This document shows, piece after piece, positions 47,581 to 60,200 of a stretch of DNA of 64,000 nt. The stretch is taken from contig NC_066579.1 in the NCBI RefSeq assembly GCF_024323335.1, forward strand, positions 241,651,652 through 241,715,651, given 5' to 3'. The stretch's first letter is position 1. Every line of letters begins with the position of its first letter. The translations under genes were made by a program, and so were the position numbers. The stretch is from Lathyrus oleraceus (taxonomy: Eukaryota; Streptophyta; Magnoliopsida; Fabales; Fabaceae). Under the pieces are notes generated by a model. It ran no database searches, was not told where the DNA came from, and saw only the letters and a program-made list of their open reading frames with translations.

Positions 47581-48109
47581 TTTATCTACTTCTGCATCAT
47601 GGGTATTAGATACTGGATGCGGTTCTCACATTTGTACCAATGTGCAGGGACTAAAAAGGAGTAGAGATTTGGCAAAAGGTGAAGTCGACCTACGAGTTGG
47701 CAATGGAGCAAAGGTTGCTGCTTTAGCCGTAGGAACTTATGTATTGACTTTACCTAGTGGTTTAATAATTCAGTTAGAGAACTATTATTATGTACCTGCA
47801 ATTAGCAGGAATATCATTTCCGTTTCTTGTTTGGACAAGTTTGGTTTTTCGTTTATAATAAGGAACAATTGTTGCTCAATTTATTTGAATGATATATTCT
47901 ATGCTACTACACAAATGAACAATGGACTATATGTCCTTAATCTTGAAATGCCTATTTATAACATTAATACTAAAAGGATGAAACCTAATGAGTTAAATCC
48001 AACTTACCTTTGGCATTGTCGATTAGGCCATATAAATGAGAAACGCATTTCCAAACTTCATAAAGATGGACTCTTGGACTCTTTTGATTATGAATCATAT
48101 GAGACATGA
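47581..48109 (+). pseudogene. E4 protease and integrase N-terminal zinc region
   Basis: The frame is continuous with gag. The protease active site SWVLDTGCGSHICTN lies near 47596-47640 and is intact, followed by LENYYYVPAISRNIISVS. The GAG-pre-integrase/zinc part (LWHCRLGHINEKRISKL) follows and ends at TGA 48107-48109, which replaces the first Cys of the CxxC pair (the rest, RSCLIGK, continues in frame). Confidence 0.9.
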
Positions 48110-49195
48110 AGATCTTGTTTAATTGGAAAGATGACAAAGTCTTCATTCACAGGAAAAGGTGAAAGAGCTAATGATCTTTTGGCCCTCATACATACTGATG
48201 TATGTGGACCACTGAACATACCAGCCAGAGGAGGTTTTCAGTACTTCATCGCATTTACTGATGATTTCAGTAGATATGGTTATGTGTATTTAATGAAACA
48301 CAAATCAGAGTCCTTTGAAAAGTTCAAGGAATTCAAGAATGAAGTACAAAACCAACTAGGTAAGAATATTAAAACTCTTCGATCAGATCGAGGTGGTGAG
48401 TATTTAAGCCTAAAGTTTGATGACCATCTGAAAGAGTGTGGGATCCTATCCCAACTTACTCCTCCTGGAACACCCCAATGGAATGGTGTATCTAAGAGAA
48501 GAAATCGAACCCTGTTAGACATGGTCCGATCCATGATGAGTCACGCCGATCTTCCAAACTCCTTTTGGGGACATGCACTATTGACAGCAGCTTACACACT
48601 TAACCGTGTTCCATCCAAAAAGGTTGAGAAGACACCATATGAGATATGGAGTGGTAAGAAACCACATATGTCTTACATGAAGATTTGGGGTTGCGAAGTT
48701 TATGTGAAACGACAAATTTCAACTAAGCTTGAGCCCAAATCTGACAAATGCTTATTTATGGGGTATCCTAAAGAAACAAGAGGGTATTACTTCTACAATC
48801 CTTCAGAGGGCAAAGTGTTTGTCGCTCGAACTGGAGTTTTCATAGAAAAGGATTTTATTTCCAAAGGAATCAGTGGGAGGAAAGTAGAGCTTGATGAAAT
48901 TCAAGAATCACAAAGCATCGATACACCCATGGAGGAATTAGAGCAGGAAACACAAGTAGTTGTGGAAGAGCAACCTGCTCAAGTAGAACAAGACCAGCGT
49001 AGGTCAAGCAGGATACGTCACCTACCTGAGAGATATGGATATCTCATAACAGATCAAGGTGATGTATTACTCATGGATAAAGATGAGCCTGTGACCTACC
49101 AAGAGGCCATAACTGGTCCCGAGTCTGAGAAGTGGCTAGAAGCCATGAAATCTGAAATGGATTCCATGTACACAAGCCAAGTTTGGACCTTGTAG
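48110..49195 (+). pseudogene. E4 integrase core with mutated catalytic Glu
   Basis: In frame with the previous piece. Core motifs: ALIHTDVCGPL (Asp), RSDRGGEYLS (Asp), and TPQWNGVSKRRNRT, where the catalytic Glu expected after Ser is Lys (codon AAG at 48494-48496). It continues with FWGHALLTAAYTLNRVPSK, the C-terminal GKKPHMSYMKIWGC and the linker to RT, and ends at TAG 49193, followed by a frame change. Even with its stops removed it would be inactive. Confidence 0.9.
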
Positions 49196-49537
49196 AGCCT
49201 CCTGTAGGAGTTAACCCTATAGGATGCAAGTGGGTCTTCAAAAAGAAGACTGACATGGATGGTAAGGTACATACCTATAAGGCAAGACTGGTTGCAAAAG
49301 GATATAAACAAATTCATGGGGTTGACTATGATGAAACCTTTTCACCAGTTACAATGCTTAAATCTGTTCGGATTTTACTTGCTATCGCTGCATATCATGA
49401 TTATGAAATATGGCAGATGGATGTCAAAACTGCTTTCCTTAATGGGAATCTTCTTGAGGATGTGTACATGACACAGCCTGAAGGATTTGACATACCAGAA
49501 GAAGCCCAAAAGATATGTAAGTTACAAAGATCAATCT
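49196..49537 (+). pseudogene. E4 reverse transcriptase, N-terminal third only
   Basis: PIGCKWVFKKKTDMDGKVH, YKARLVAKGYKQIHGVDYDE, FSPVTMLKSVRILLAIAAYH and WQMDVKTAFLNGNLLEDVY (first catalytic Asp) are present. The text breaks off at KICKLQRSI near 49537 and joins directly to RNase H text. The YVDD catalytic pair and the thumb are missing, a deletion of several hundred bases compared with normal copia RT. Confidence 0.92.
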
Positions 49538-50087
49538 AAGTATTTGAGAAGGACTAAGGACTCATTCTTGATATATGGAGGTCAGGAAGAGTTGGCTATA
49601 ATTGGATACACCGATGCTAGCTTCCAGACAGATAAGCATGACTTTGGATCGCAATTTGGTTACGTGTTTTGCTTAAACGATGGCGCTGTGAGCTGGAAAA
49701 GTTCAAAGCAAGATACAGTTGCTGATTCTACAACCGAGGCCGAGTATATTGCTGCCTCAAGTGCAGCAAAGGAAGCTGTTTGGATCAAAAAGTTAATTAG
49801 TGAACTTGACATAGTTCCTAGCATTGTGGATCCCATTGGTCTCTATTGTGATAACAATGGTGCTATCGCACAAGCTAAGGAGCCTAGATCTCACCACGAT
49901 CCAAACACATACTTAGGCGTTATCACCTCATTCGAGAGATAATAGATAGAGGAGATGTGAAAATATGTAGAGTATCTACACTTGACAATATTGCTGACCC
50001 ACTGACAAAGCCTCTTGCGCAGCAGAAGCATGATGGCCATACTAGATCTATGGGCATTAGGGGTATGCCTGATTGGCTCTAGTGCTA
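49538..50087 (+). pseudogene. E4 RNase H
   Basis: Begins in KYLRRTKDSFLIYGG and carries IIGYTDASFQTDKHDFGSQ (Asp), VSWKSSKQDTVADSTTEAEY (Glu), LYCDNNGAIAQAKE (Asp). A one-base frame change near 49900 ends the open piece at 49942; the proper frame then gives DNIADPLTKPL, the usual copia C-terminal end, near 49985-50020. The acidic residues are retained. Confidence 0.9.
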
Positions 50088-50096
50088 GTGGGAGAT
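50088..50096 (+). other. E4 polypurine tract
   Basis: gtgggagat directly precedes the 3' LTR start tgttggtgt. Confidence 0.8.
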
Positions 50097-51423
50097 TGTT
50101 GGTGTAAGCCCTAGAGGTCAATACTTTTGGTACTTGTATCGAATTGTTTATTAATAATAAAAGGATTTTTCTTTATTATGTTTGTTTAATAAAGTCCCTG
50201 GAATAGATAGTCCGTTTAATGTATCAAGTGTGACTTAATCATGAGAGCTCATTAAACATAAGGACACTATTCTTAAAGTATCCGTAGTTGAGCTTTATTG
50301 TGAAGTGGGATAACATTAAAGCATGAAGACTATTATATTTATAGACTGATGATCACATCTCATGGATCATGGATAAGGAGTTATCAAGTCTCAAACATAG
50401 GTATGAATATTAAGAGTAATATTTATACTGGATTGACCCGCTATGAGAATACTATATAGAATGTTATGCAAAGTGTCATAAGTTATTCTCATGGTGATAG
50501 TGGTGTATACCACCCTTCGACCTGAAACCACTATGGACCCTAGATGTAGAGTCGAGTGCGTTATTGCTTATCAAACGTTGTCCGTAACTAGATGACCATA
50601 AAGACAGTTGATGGGTACTCAACGACGCATGCTAAGGGACATGAGTGACCTAGATGGAATTTGCCTATCCTGCGTAACAGGATAAATGTCTATGGGCCCA
50701 ATATTGAACTGGACAAGGATGACACGGTCTATGTCTTGTGTTCAATATAGACCTAAGGGCAAAAGGGTAATTATACACATAATTATTATCACAGAAGGAT
50801 TTCTCAGATCACATGACATTTTCGTGTCTTGGGTATCAGTGATGTGTTGCTAGATACCGCTCACTATTTATTATGTTAAATACGTGATTTAATATAATTA
50901 CCAATGCCGCGAAAACCTATAGAGTCACACACAAAGGACGGATTGATGAGAGATAGAGTAATTAAGGAATACCGTAATGTACGGTGCCCTTAAGTGAATT
51001 ATAGAACATTGTAAGGTACGGTGTACTTAAGTAGAATACGAAATATGGTAAGGTACCACGAGCTTAAGTGATTTTGGCATATTATAAGATATGGGCCATA
51101 TACACTTGAGTGGGCTTTTTAGCTTGCAGCCCACACAAGTGGTTCTATAAATAGAACCCTTGTGTAGAAGCATTGTAACACTTGCAATTTCGTTTCTCTC
51201 TCTCTCACACATACACACACACACTCAAAGCCTTCATTCATAGCAACTAGCACTGAGATTGAAGGAATCCGTTCGTGTGGACTGAGTAGAGGCATTGTCA
51301 TCGTTCAACGTTCATGATCGCCACAAGAGGTAACGATTCTATCACTGATCATGCCCATTCATAAGGATCATTAAAGGAGAAATTTTTAAATTCCGCTGCG
51401 TTTTGGATTGCCATTCTCCTTCA
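50097..51423 (+). mobile_element. E4 3' LTR
   Basis: 1,327 bp. Hairpins at 50971-51055 and TATA palindrome at 51141-51158 mirror those of the 5' LTR; microsatellite ctctctctctctcacacatacac at 51196-51222 is longer. It ends at the aggtg duplication. Confidence 0.94.
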
Positions 51424-51730
51424 AGGTGAAGTGGCATATCGGATTTCATTGCCACCGTCTCTTTCTAATCTTCATGATATGTTCCATGTGTCTCAATTGA
51501 GGAGGTACATTACGGATCCATCGCATGTTGTTCCATTAGATGATGTTCAAGTGATGGATAATTTGATGGTCGATACATCACCTATGCGAATTGAAGATCG
51601 AGAAGTGAAGAAGCTTCGTGATAAGGAGATTGCTTTGGTGAAAGTGGTATGGGGCGGAGCCGCCAATGGAAATATCACTTGGGAACTCGAGGATAAAATG
51701 AAGGAATCGTATCCAGAGTTGTTCGTTTGA
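51424..51730 (+). pseudogene. E3 integrase C-terminal end with chromodomain
   Basis: Resumes the E3 polyprotein after E4: VAYRISLPPSLSNLHDMFHV and SQLRRYITDPSHVV, then a chromodomain-like module (KLRDKEIALVKVVWGGAANG, TWELEDKMKESYPELF). The frame is intact and ends at TGA 51728-51730. Chromodomains at the end of integrase are typical of plant chromoviruses and direct integration to heterochromatin; the Tekay assignment rests on this ending and on LTR size. Confidence 0.88.
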
Positions 51731-51759
51731 GGTAATTTTCGAGGCCGAAAATCTTTTAA

Positions 51760-51771
51760 GTGGGGGAGAGT
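51760..51771 (+). other. E3 polypurine tract
   Basis: agtgggggagag immediately before the 3' LTR start tgtaacaac. Confidence 0.85.
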
Positions 51772-54158
51772 TGTAACAACCCAATTTTAGTATTTATTTC
51801 TTATATTATTATTTTATTGTATTTTATTTATTTGGGGTGTTAATTAATTAATTGGTTGTTAGGTAGTATAATAATTGATTGAGTTAATTGACTTGGTGTG
51901 TATATTGTGTTGGTTTAATTTATTTAAACTAAATAGAGATAGTATAATGCTATGTCTTATTGGGCCTATTAATTAAATTAGAGGTATAATTTCTTAAGCC
52001 CAAATATATACTAGGATAGTAAGAGGTGAGGAGAGTGGGAGGTAACACTCGTTTGGTCATTTCAAGGCAACAGAGAAAGAAAAAAGGAAAGAAGTAAGGA
52101 GAAGAGGGTAAGAACAAGGGAGAAGCTAGGGCTTCTAGAAAATTGAAGAGGTAAGGGGGAGAATCCTTATTATTATGGGTTAGTATGATTGGGTCAATGG
52201 GTAGAAATATGTTTAGGTTGAAATCCCTAATTTTTATAGTTCATGAAATTGTTAGGTTTTGATGAGTAATCTTTGATTTGCGATGATTAATTGTGTTTTG
52301 GAACTGATATATGGGTGAAATTGAGGGATAGATTGAGAATCCAATTTGATATTTTCTACTGTAGCACCACTTCTCTCGTTAAGAAAAATTCAGATTTTAA
52401 CCCGTGTTAACCAGTTACCAGGAAAGCTTTAACCGATTACGTGCTAACAAAATATTCCCAGAAATTGTATTTTTGTGTCGGGTTAACCGGTTACCATGAA
52501 AGCTTTAACCGGTTACTTACTTAAAAATCTTCCAGAAATTGTATTCTGTTTTCGGGTTAACCGGTTACCCCAAAAGTGTTAACCGATTACCACTGTTGAA
52601 AAAGGAAAAATTGAGAATTTTTAAAAGACGTAACCATTTTGGAATAAAATATAAGTGTGCATATTTGATAATTAGCTTATATATGTGAATAGTGTATTTG
52701 TTATGAATGTGTGTATGTACCATTGGTGGATAATTCATAGAGTTGAATTATGGTGATATGTGGAATGTTAAGATGGTAGAGATGATATTAACTGCATATG
52801 TTATTGGTATATGTACATTCATTCATGGCATGGTCGGCTCTATGGTGGAAGCGGTGAAACTGTGGGTTCACATGGTAATAGACGTTGATCCTTGAATGGA
52901 AATAGGCGTAGTAGACGTTGATCCTTAATTGGAAATAGGCGTAGCAGACGTTGATCCTTAATTGGAAATAGGCGTAGTGGCTTTGATCTTGTCCGGATCG
53001 TAAGCGTGGCTTGGATTCTAGATATTGAATCGGAAAACGGTGAAACTGTGGGTTCACATGGTAATAGACGTTGATTCTTGAATGGAAATAGGCGTAGCAG
53101 ACGTTGATCCTTAATTGGAAATAGGCGTAGTGGCTTTGATCTTGTCCGGATCGGAAGCGTGGCTTGGATTCTAGATATTGAATCGGAAAGCGGTAAAACG
53201 TTGGGTTCACATTGCGGTACCACATGCATAGAGTCACATGTCTTGCATTGAGTCACATTAGAGTTATGTGATAATTGAATGTATGCATTGATGTGATTGT
53301 GATGTGTGTATGAGATATGGTAATTGAGTTTGGTGATGCTTGGATACATAACTTGGTAAAATATGTGATTATGTGATAATTATAGTTATGTGTATATTTG
53401 GGAATATAGCATTGGATTTTAATATTATACTCCTTGAGTTTTGATGTATGTTTGAAACATGTGAAATAAACATTGATTAGTATTATTTATATGGTTATAC
53501 AAGGTGTGATGAATTCCTTTAATTGTTGATTTAATCATTGTGCTTTATTATACTTCTTCATAATGATTAAAATTCTCACCCTTCTGTTTGAATGTTGCTT
53601 TACATGGGCATCGTGCAGATACTCAAGAGTAGTATTGCTGAAGTAAGTGGAAGGTAGCTTACTCGAGATTTAGCCGGAGAGTTTCCGTGTCTTGATTTAG
53701 AGACTAGGTAGTGAGTCAATGCTCTGGTCATGTAACACTGGGTAGATTAGTAGTATTGAACTCATGTCTTATTTGGATATGTATTATGTTATTACTTGTG
53801 AACATGTTTATTTGCAAGTTGCTGTTTGAGAGGCCATAGTGCCAAATATTCTAGATATGGTTTTATTTTATCTTGAGGAGATTATTGAGAGATGATCATG
53901 GTATGGGACATGAATCATTTTATGAAGTACATGAGTATTGATTATTTACCGCTGCGAACGCATATTCTTGTATATTCATGATATTTAAAATGTGTTATCT
54001 TAAATAACCAGGTGTATTGTATATTGATGATGAATGATGTTGGTTTTTGAAAGCTTTTAGTTTTTGAAAACGTCGATGTGACGCCCTTTTGTTTATATGC
54101 GTGCTTATTCACTCTGATTATATGTTAAGTATTTTGGGGTATAAAAAGGGGTGTTACA
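51772..54158 (+). mobile_element. E3 3' LTR
   Basis: 2,387 bp, the partner of 38239-40661. Its palindrome array (52404-52590) has more CpG-type changes than the 5' copy. Its 33-bp array has three units in the first block instead of four. Confidence 0.92.
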
Positions 54159-54163
54159 AAGAA

Positions 54164-57039
54164 TGGGATTTAAGATGAAAAGGGAGGGGGGAGATGAGAG
54201 AAACACAAATTGGTAATGGGAGGAATTTTATCAAATTCAAATCATTCATTCATTTTGGGAGATGAAATGTACATTTCATCAATCCCCTAAATCCAATGAT
54301 TTTAACTTAACAAAAATCAAATCAACCTTGACCAAGGCTCAAACACATAGTCAAACATCACAAGTCAATAAAAATGGCTAACATAATTTCTATACAATTA
54401 ATCAATTAAAATTAAAATTAAAATGCATTTAAATTCAATATAATTTGGTCATAACCTAAAACCTCTTCAAAACACCAAATAAATGGCCAAGAGATTTATC
54501 CTAGGTCAAACAAGGTCAAATGACCTTAGACAAAAAAATTCATAATTTTTGAAAAGTCAGAAGTATTTTTAAACAATTAAAAAAATACACAAAAAAATTA
54601 ATTCATGGAAAACATCAAAATTAATCCAAAATATGATTTTAATTCAGAAAATGAAAGAGGAAAATATTTAAAGTTGGTGAAAGTCCCATATTTTTTGGAC
54701 TAAAAATGAAATTAATATGAATTAATCAAAATAAATGGATTAAATGAAAAATCAGAAAATAAGAAAATACAAGGCCATCAGATCTCCCTCATTAATTGAG
54801 GTGGCAGATCTGATGGCCAAGTGTGCGAGTTCCATGATGCATTGCAGTCAACGCATCAGACATTTGGTAATCAGAACCTAGGGCTAAGGTTGAAACAATT
54901 TAAATGGATCAAATGGCTGAGAGGTGTGACAACATACCACCGGAGCTAGGGCTTTGGTCTTCTTCTCCGGTGGACCTCACCAGACTGGTCCACCATCAAC
55001 CATCACCAAAATGAAAAACGAAGACATGGATTCAAAGAAAAAAATGCTCAGGAGCTCGAATTTGACCTCAATTTTCTCCAATTCCAAGTATATAAAAAGA
55101 TACAGGGATTTGAATTTTGAGGATCATGAACTGAGTTGCTTCGATTTGATCTCAAAGCAACTCAATCTTCTTGCCTACATTTGCAGGACTTCATCCAACC
55201 AAAAATCACAAAGAATAGTGAATAATTTGAGGGAGAATCGAAGAGATGAAAGTTCTAGAAAATTACCTTCGAGGGAGCTTCAAACTTGCTTGATCTTGAT
55301 TCTAATTGTGCTTGGCTTTGTTTTAGAAGCTTGTAGGAAGTGATTAGCATCAAGAAATGGCCGGGACTCTTGGAGTTTCAATCTCAAAACAGATGCAAAT
55401 TTGAAGCTCGATTTTCAAATGAAAACCTTCAAGATTATCCTTTAGTGGTGAGGGTTTGGATTGCAGGTTCAAAGCTTGGGCATGAGGTCCTCAATTCTGA
55501 GCAATGAGGGTTGTATTTATAGCCAAAGATATTCATTTCCATACACTTCCAAATATTGTCAATTTTAGTAATTCTCTTTGCATGCTTGCATGGGCGTGTG
55601 ATAGGCCCATCAAGTGATGTATTCATGTCTAGAAATGAGTGAGAATCATGCTGAAATCATATCATGTGGCCATGCATTTGTGTATGAAATGTGGTAGTGA
55701 AAATCATCCAAATGGTACCTCACATTGCACCCTTGCGCAAGTCCTTCACTCTTTGGCTAAATGAGGTGATTTTGGACTTTTTAGAACGTTGAGATCAAGG
55801 GGAACAACTTTCATGTTGAACACTTTTTCATTTGAATCTTGGATCATGATGAATTTTTAGGTGGAAGTTTGGGAAATCAAACATATTTGAAAATTTTCTA
55901 AGTCCCAAGTCAAATGTTCACTTCTTCCACCTTGAATAACTTTTTCTATGGACTTGAAATGAAAACAGTTCTTTCATAAAAGTTGTATCTCTTTCAAATA
56001 TATTCAATTTGGTTACAAATTGTACCTCATTTGGATTTGGCATGAAGGACTTATGCATTTTATAAGTTGAGGAAAATCATTTATTCAATGGTATTGGCCC
56101 AAAATGACCTATAATGTTTCCTCTTGGCACATGCATTTTCAAGTTGAATTTTAACTTCCTCCAAAAATCAAAGTTTAAGAAGACATATTTAATTGTATCA
56201 TGGAATTATAATGGAGTTCATCTCATAAAAATTGAGCAAGTTATGGTCTTGGGAAGTTGACCTCCAAACTAGGGTTCAGACAAAATGACCTATAATCATT
56301 CACCATAAAATATGACTTTCCAAGCAAAAATAGTTCTTGAATTCAACATGAAAATTGGTTGGAATGTTACTTTGAGTAACTTTGCTATTGGAATCATTTT
56401 CATATGACACAAAATTGTAGGAGATAGCGTCTAGAGAACCCCAGACTTGACTAGTTGACTTTCTCTGGTCAACCACCATGAACCAACTTGCTAGCTTAAT
56501 ATTCTCTTGACTTTTGGGACTCATGGAGGATCAAATATGCATAATATGAGGTAGTATGAAATATACCTTGAAATATTTGACCAATTGTTAAAGAAACTTG
56601 TTGAAGAAGTCACACAAGATACCCAGGTGAATTAGGGTTTCCAAGGCAAACAAACTCCATACTCTTGATTATTTCTTGATCAAAATGATATGTGAGGAAC
56701 ATAGGGATCCATATATGACGCTTAGATCCAATGTGAACCATTTCTTGATTGAACTCCTTGCATTGAGGGTCTCAAACCCTAGATATAAGCTTGATAGAGC
56801 ATGGGTGAACAGACACACTACCTACAAAAGTAACAAACTATACATTGACATATTTTTGGTATTTTGGTTAGTGAAAAATGAAAAACAAAGTATTATACAA
56901 TCAAAAGTGTGCTTGGTGATCTCTCCCAATGCAAACGCAATGAATAAGGGGTAAGGAGGATGCCAAGGTGTGATCTCAATGTCAATGCATATGATGAGAT
57001 AGCATGAGGGACCTTAGGGTCAAAATTTGGGGTCTTACA
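54164..57039 (-). mobile_element. E1 5' LTR, 5' part
   Basis: Continuation of the E1 LTR after E3; in element orientation it starts TGTAAGACCCCAAATTTTG at 57039. With 36331-38238 the LTR is about 4.8 kb. The likely TATA box is the complement of 55513-55522 (ctataaatac). Open frames such as 54954-55343 on the + strand are not supported by any motif. Confidence 0.85.
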
Positions 57040-57262
57040 CCTTTGACATAGGAGTCTTTACCTGATATGCCATTTGGGTTAGAACGACGTTGTTTAGTCC
57101 TTATACCATATTGACAATTGGACCACCGTGTCCTGGCATTGGATTTCCTTTCACATTTGGACCCTCTAGAGTGAAAGAGATAATTTTACGCTCCAATAAG
57201 TCTTGTACCTTGAACTTAAGTGCAAAACACTTCCCAGTAGTATGCCCTGGTGATCCGACATG
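57040..57262 (-). pseudogene. E5 gag, 3' part between E1 and E6
   Basis: On the minus strand the frame reads HVGSPGHTTGKCFALKFKVQ and PNVKGNPMPGHGGPIVNMV, then a stop (TAA) near 57098; it is the C-terminal end of the gag zinc-finger-like segment C-x-FH-x-G-x-PGH...C. E6 cuts the motif after FH in the other half (62054). E1 starts at 57039. Confidence 0.88.
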
Positions 57263-60200
57263 TGTTATACCCCAAACTTTACCCTCTTCCTTGTGACCTT
57301 ATTGGCTTATGTTTTATCATCATATACATTCATACATATAATTGGTTTATATGGTTTTAGGGATCAAGGCATCTCTCTTGTGGTTTTTCTTCAAGCTTTA
57401 GAAGGAAAAAAGGTGATAATCAATGAAGAGGTTGAGTTATCATAAACTTCATGATCATTCAAGCTACAAGGGTTTTCTTATGACTCAGGGCATCTCAAAT
57501 GGTCCATTACTTCACCAGTTGATTGAGAATTGCAAGAAAATGAAAGTGGTTCACACTCTCCTATCTCTTGATCCCTGAGCTAGAAGTGTTGATTATCTCA
57601 GTATGTGGAATACTCATTAAATAATTTTTGAATCATCTTCATCATATCATTATACAAGACAACTTTGTTCAAAAGTTGCTCCACTTTCCCTAGAGGAATC
57701 AAGGTTTTGAAGATGTGCACTCATATCTTATCCTTTTGGACTGAAATTAGGGTTTGTGATAAAGTCATTTTTTACTGATCTTTTGAGCAAGACTTGATTC
57801 CATGATGTTCTATGTGTCCCTAAGTGTCTATGTGTAGAAGACTGACCATCAATTCCATTCATAAGAGGTTAAATTGCTCAGTTGATTTTTTGGTTTGATT
57901 CAATTGGGGAAAAGTCAATTGGGCAGGTTAAAAAGTCAACTTTTGATTTTGTTTGGTCAAAATTGTTTTCCACAAGTCAAATATGGTATATGGTTGAAAT
58001 TTGATCAAGAAAGGTCAAGAGATTCATCAAAAATCAAGATTTATCAAAAATTACTTAAATTGGAAATTAGGGTTTTGAAACTTGTTATTTTTAGCATGTT
58101 TAGTGTTAATAAATAACAACTTTCATGGCCATTGTTCTCTATGATCAAGACCTCAAACCAAATTGACCTTAACATGAATTTTGTTCTCCTTTCTCCAAGC
58201 TTTAAAGAGGTACCAAGATTGAAGTATTTGGATCATCATAGCTCTAGATATGGTCGTTGCAAGTAAGGTATTTCAAATTCCTTCAATTGGCCTAACACTT
58301 AAAAAATTTCTAAGTGTCCCAAGTCAGGATTCCCAAGTTTTTTCATGGAAGTTTTTAAGGACCTTAGGGGCTCCATCTCAATTTTTTTCCAACATAAAAG
58401 TTATAGTATTAAGTCTCCCCTTTCCATTGATTCCAAGAGCAATTCATTTGGATAGTCACAACTCAAGATATCACTTTCACAAGTCACGACCTTGGATTGG
58501 TTGATTGACCTATACTTAGTGAATTTTTTTCTAAGTATTTGGTCATTCCCAACCACCTACTTCATGTCCAATTTTCACAAGGTTACAGGTTTTCTTTGGA
58601 TTCGAATTCAACATGAAAGTTGCAGGGCATTATCTCCTCTCCATTTTTTCTTCAAAAATGTTTCTATTTTGTAGCTTGAGGAGCAAGTTATGGACATGGA
58701 AAGTTAGGTCCTCAGAATGATCTTTATGTGACACTTTGGCATGCAGTCAAGAGAAATCATCTTCGTGCCTACTTCTGAAGGATCTCTAGGTGTTGTTTCA
58801 ATTTACCTCCAACACCAAATATGGTCCCCTCTTTCCCCTCTTTCCAAAATGTCCAATCTCACTCCATTTGGCCAAGAGGCCATGGAGTTATTTTGGTTCA
58901 AAAACACCATTTTTCAATCTCCATTACCACACTTTTTTTTTTGAATTTGTGCATGATTATGCATTCCCTTGCAGCAATTCCATTTCCACACGACTAACAC
59001 ACATTCGCTTTACTTTGAATGGACCAACAACCTATGATTCGTGTGATTACATATCATATCCAAACTTGGAAAAATTGGGAAATGTTTATGTTTGTCTTTT
59101 TCTCTCTCCACTAAGTCACAACCCTGAGCTCCCTCATTCCACCTCATGCTGCCAAAAACGGCACAACCCACATGTTCCAAACGATCAAAATGCAACCTTG
59201 CATGCCAAACTTCATTTTTTCATAAGCTGACCAACTTGCCCTCCAACAGATTTGTCAAAAAGCAAGGCATGACACCTCATCATAAGCATGGTATTTAAGC
59301 TAACTTTAACCTAATTGTGAAGCAGAGTTCATTGAGGAAAGGGAACTCGGGAGCTGCTGCATTGAACTTGAGGATTTCATTTTTCATTTCTAAGTTCATC
59401 TTCAATACTCACTCAACATTATTTTGGTTTCCAGAAGAAGACCAAACTCCATTTGCTTTATTTTTGCAACTCTTTCAAGCTCAAGAAGCAGTGGATCTTC
59501 TCAACTAGGTAAGTCATCTTCTCACTGCACCTCCTTTATTTTTAAGATGCATATGCCATGAACTGTTTAAGAATGATGTTTGAAGCTAGCCCAACATGTT
59601 ATTTTCATCTGAATACTTGAATATATGATGTTTAAGTTTACTGAGATTTTTGAAACAATGTGTTTTCTTCAACTTTCACACCTTATTTCTCCTAGATTAA
59701 ACCATGTTTTTAAGTCTTGTTTAGGATTATATTATAGTACTCCACGAGATCTCCGTTTTGTGTTTTTATTCCATTCATTTTTATGCACTGTGCGGGGAGT
59801 TATTTAGATTGAAAGTGAACCTGTTGGAATCATGATTAGGGTTTATGTTTGCATGGCCAAAGGTTAGGGACGAAGGGCCGACAGGCCGTGATTGGTTGGG
59901 TCACTTTTTTGTCCGCTAGTGACTTAAGTGGAACATGACCGGTTGAGGTCATATTCACATTTTTTTTCTACATTTCATTTTCCTTTTAAATGTCATGCTT
60001 CTAAAAACCAGGTTTTCGATTCCCTGTTTTAGGCCCATGAGCGTATTTCAATTAGAGTCAGTTCATTCCATTTTTAATTATATGCCCCCTAGCCATTTAG
60101 AGTTATTTAATTTATTTTGTCTTTTCCTAATTTATTTAAATTACTTCCCTTATGTCAAAAATTCCCAATTATTTCATAGTTGTTATTTTGAGTATTTTTT

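Larger units (their letters stand above)
43718..51423 (+). mobile_element. E4: Ty1/copia retrotransposon, RT core deleted
   Basis: Flanked by the duplication aggtg (43713-43717 and 51424-51428). LTRs 43718-45030 and 50097-51423 begin TGTTGGTGTAAGCCC and end CCTTCA. PBS tggtatcagagcca at 45032-45045 and PPT gtgggagat at 50088-50096. Order gag, protease, integrase, RT, RNase H is that of Ty1/copia. Coding capacity is broken by stops and a deletion inside RT. The lineage is not assigned; very similar gag text is common in legume genomes. Confidence 0.94.
38239..54158 (+). mobile_element. E3: Tekay-like Ty3/gypsy chromovirus, gag and protease deleted
   Basis: Flanked by the 5-bp duplication aagaa (38234-38238 and 54159-54163). 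LTRs 38239-40661 and 51772-54158 start TGTAACAACCC and end GTGTTACA. PBS tggtatcagagc (tRNA-iMet type) at 40666-40677, PPT at 51760-51771. It carries RT, RNase H, integrase and a C-terminal chromodomain-like end, but only about 240 bp lie between PBS and the open RT frame, so gag and protease are lost apart from a zinc-knuckle remnant. E4 is inserted in its integrase end. Confidence 0.93.

Noticed and set aside
54954..55343. Plus-strand open frame of 129 residues in the E1 LTR
   Set aside because: The reading is antisense to the element, in non-coding LTR, with no recognisable domain; not enough to call a host gene.
58790..59230. Open frame of 146 residues in E6
   Set aside because: Lies in the U3 of a solo LTR, T-rich and without motif.
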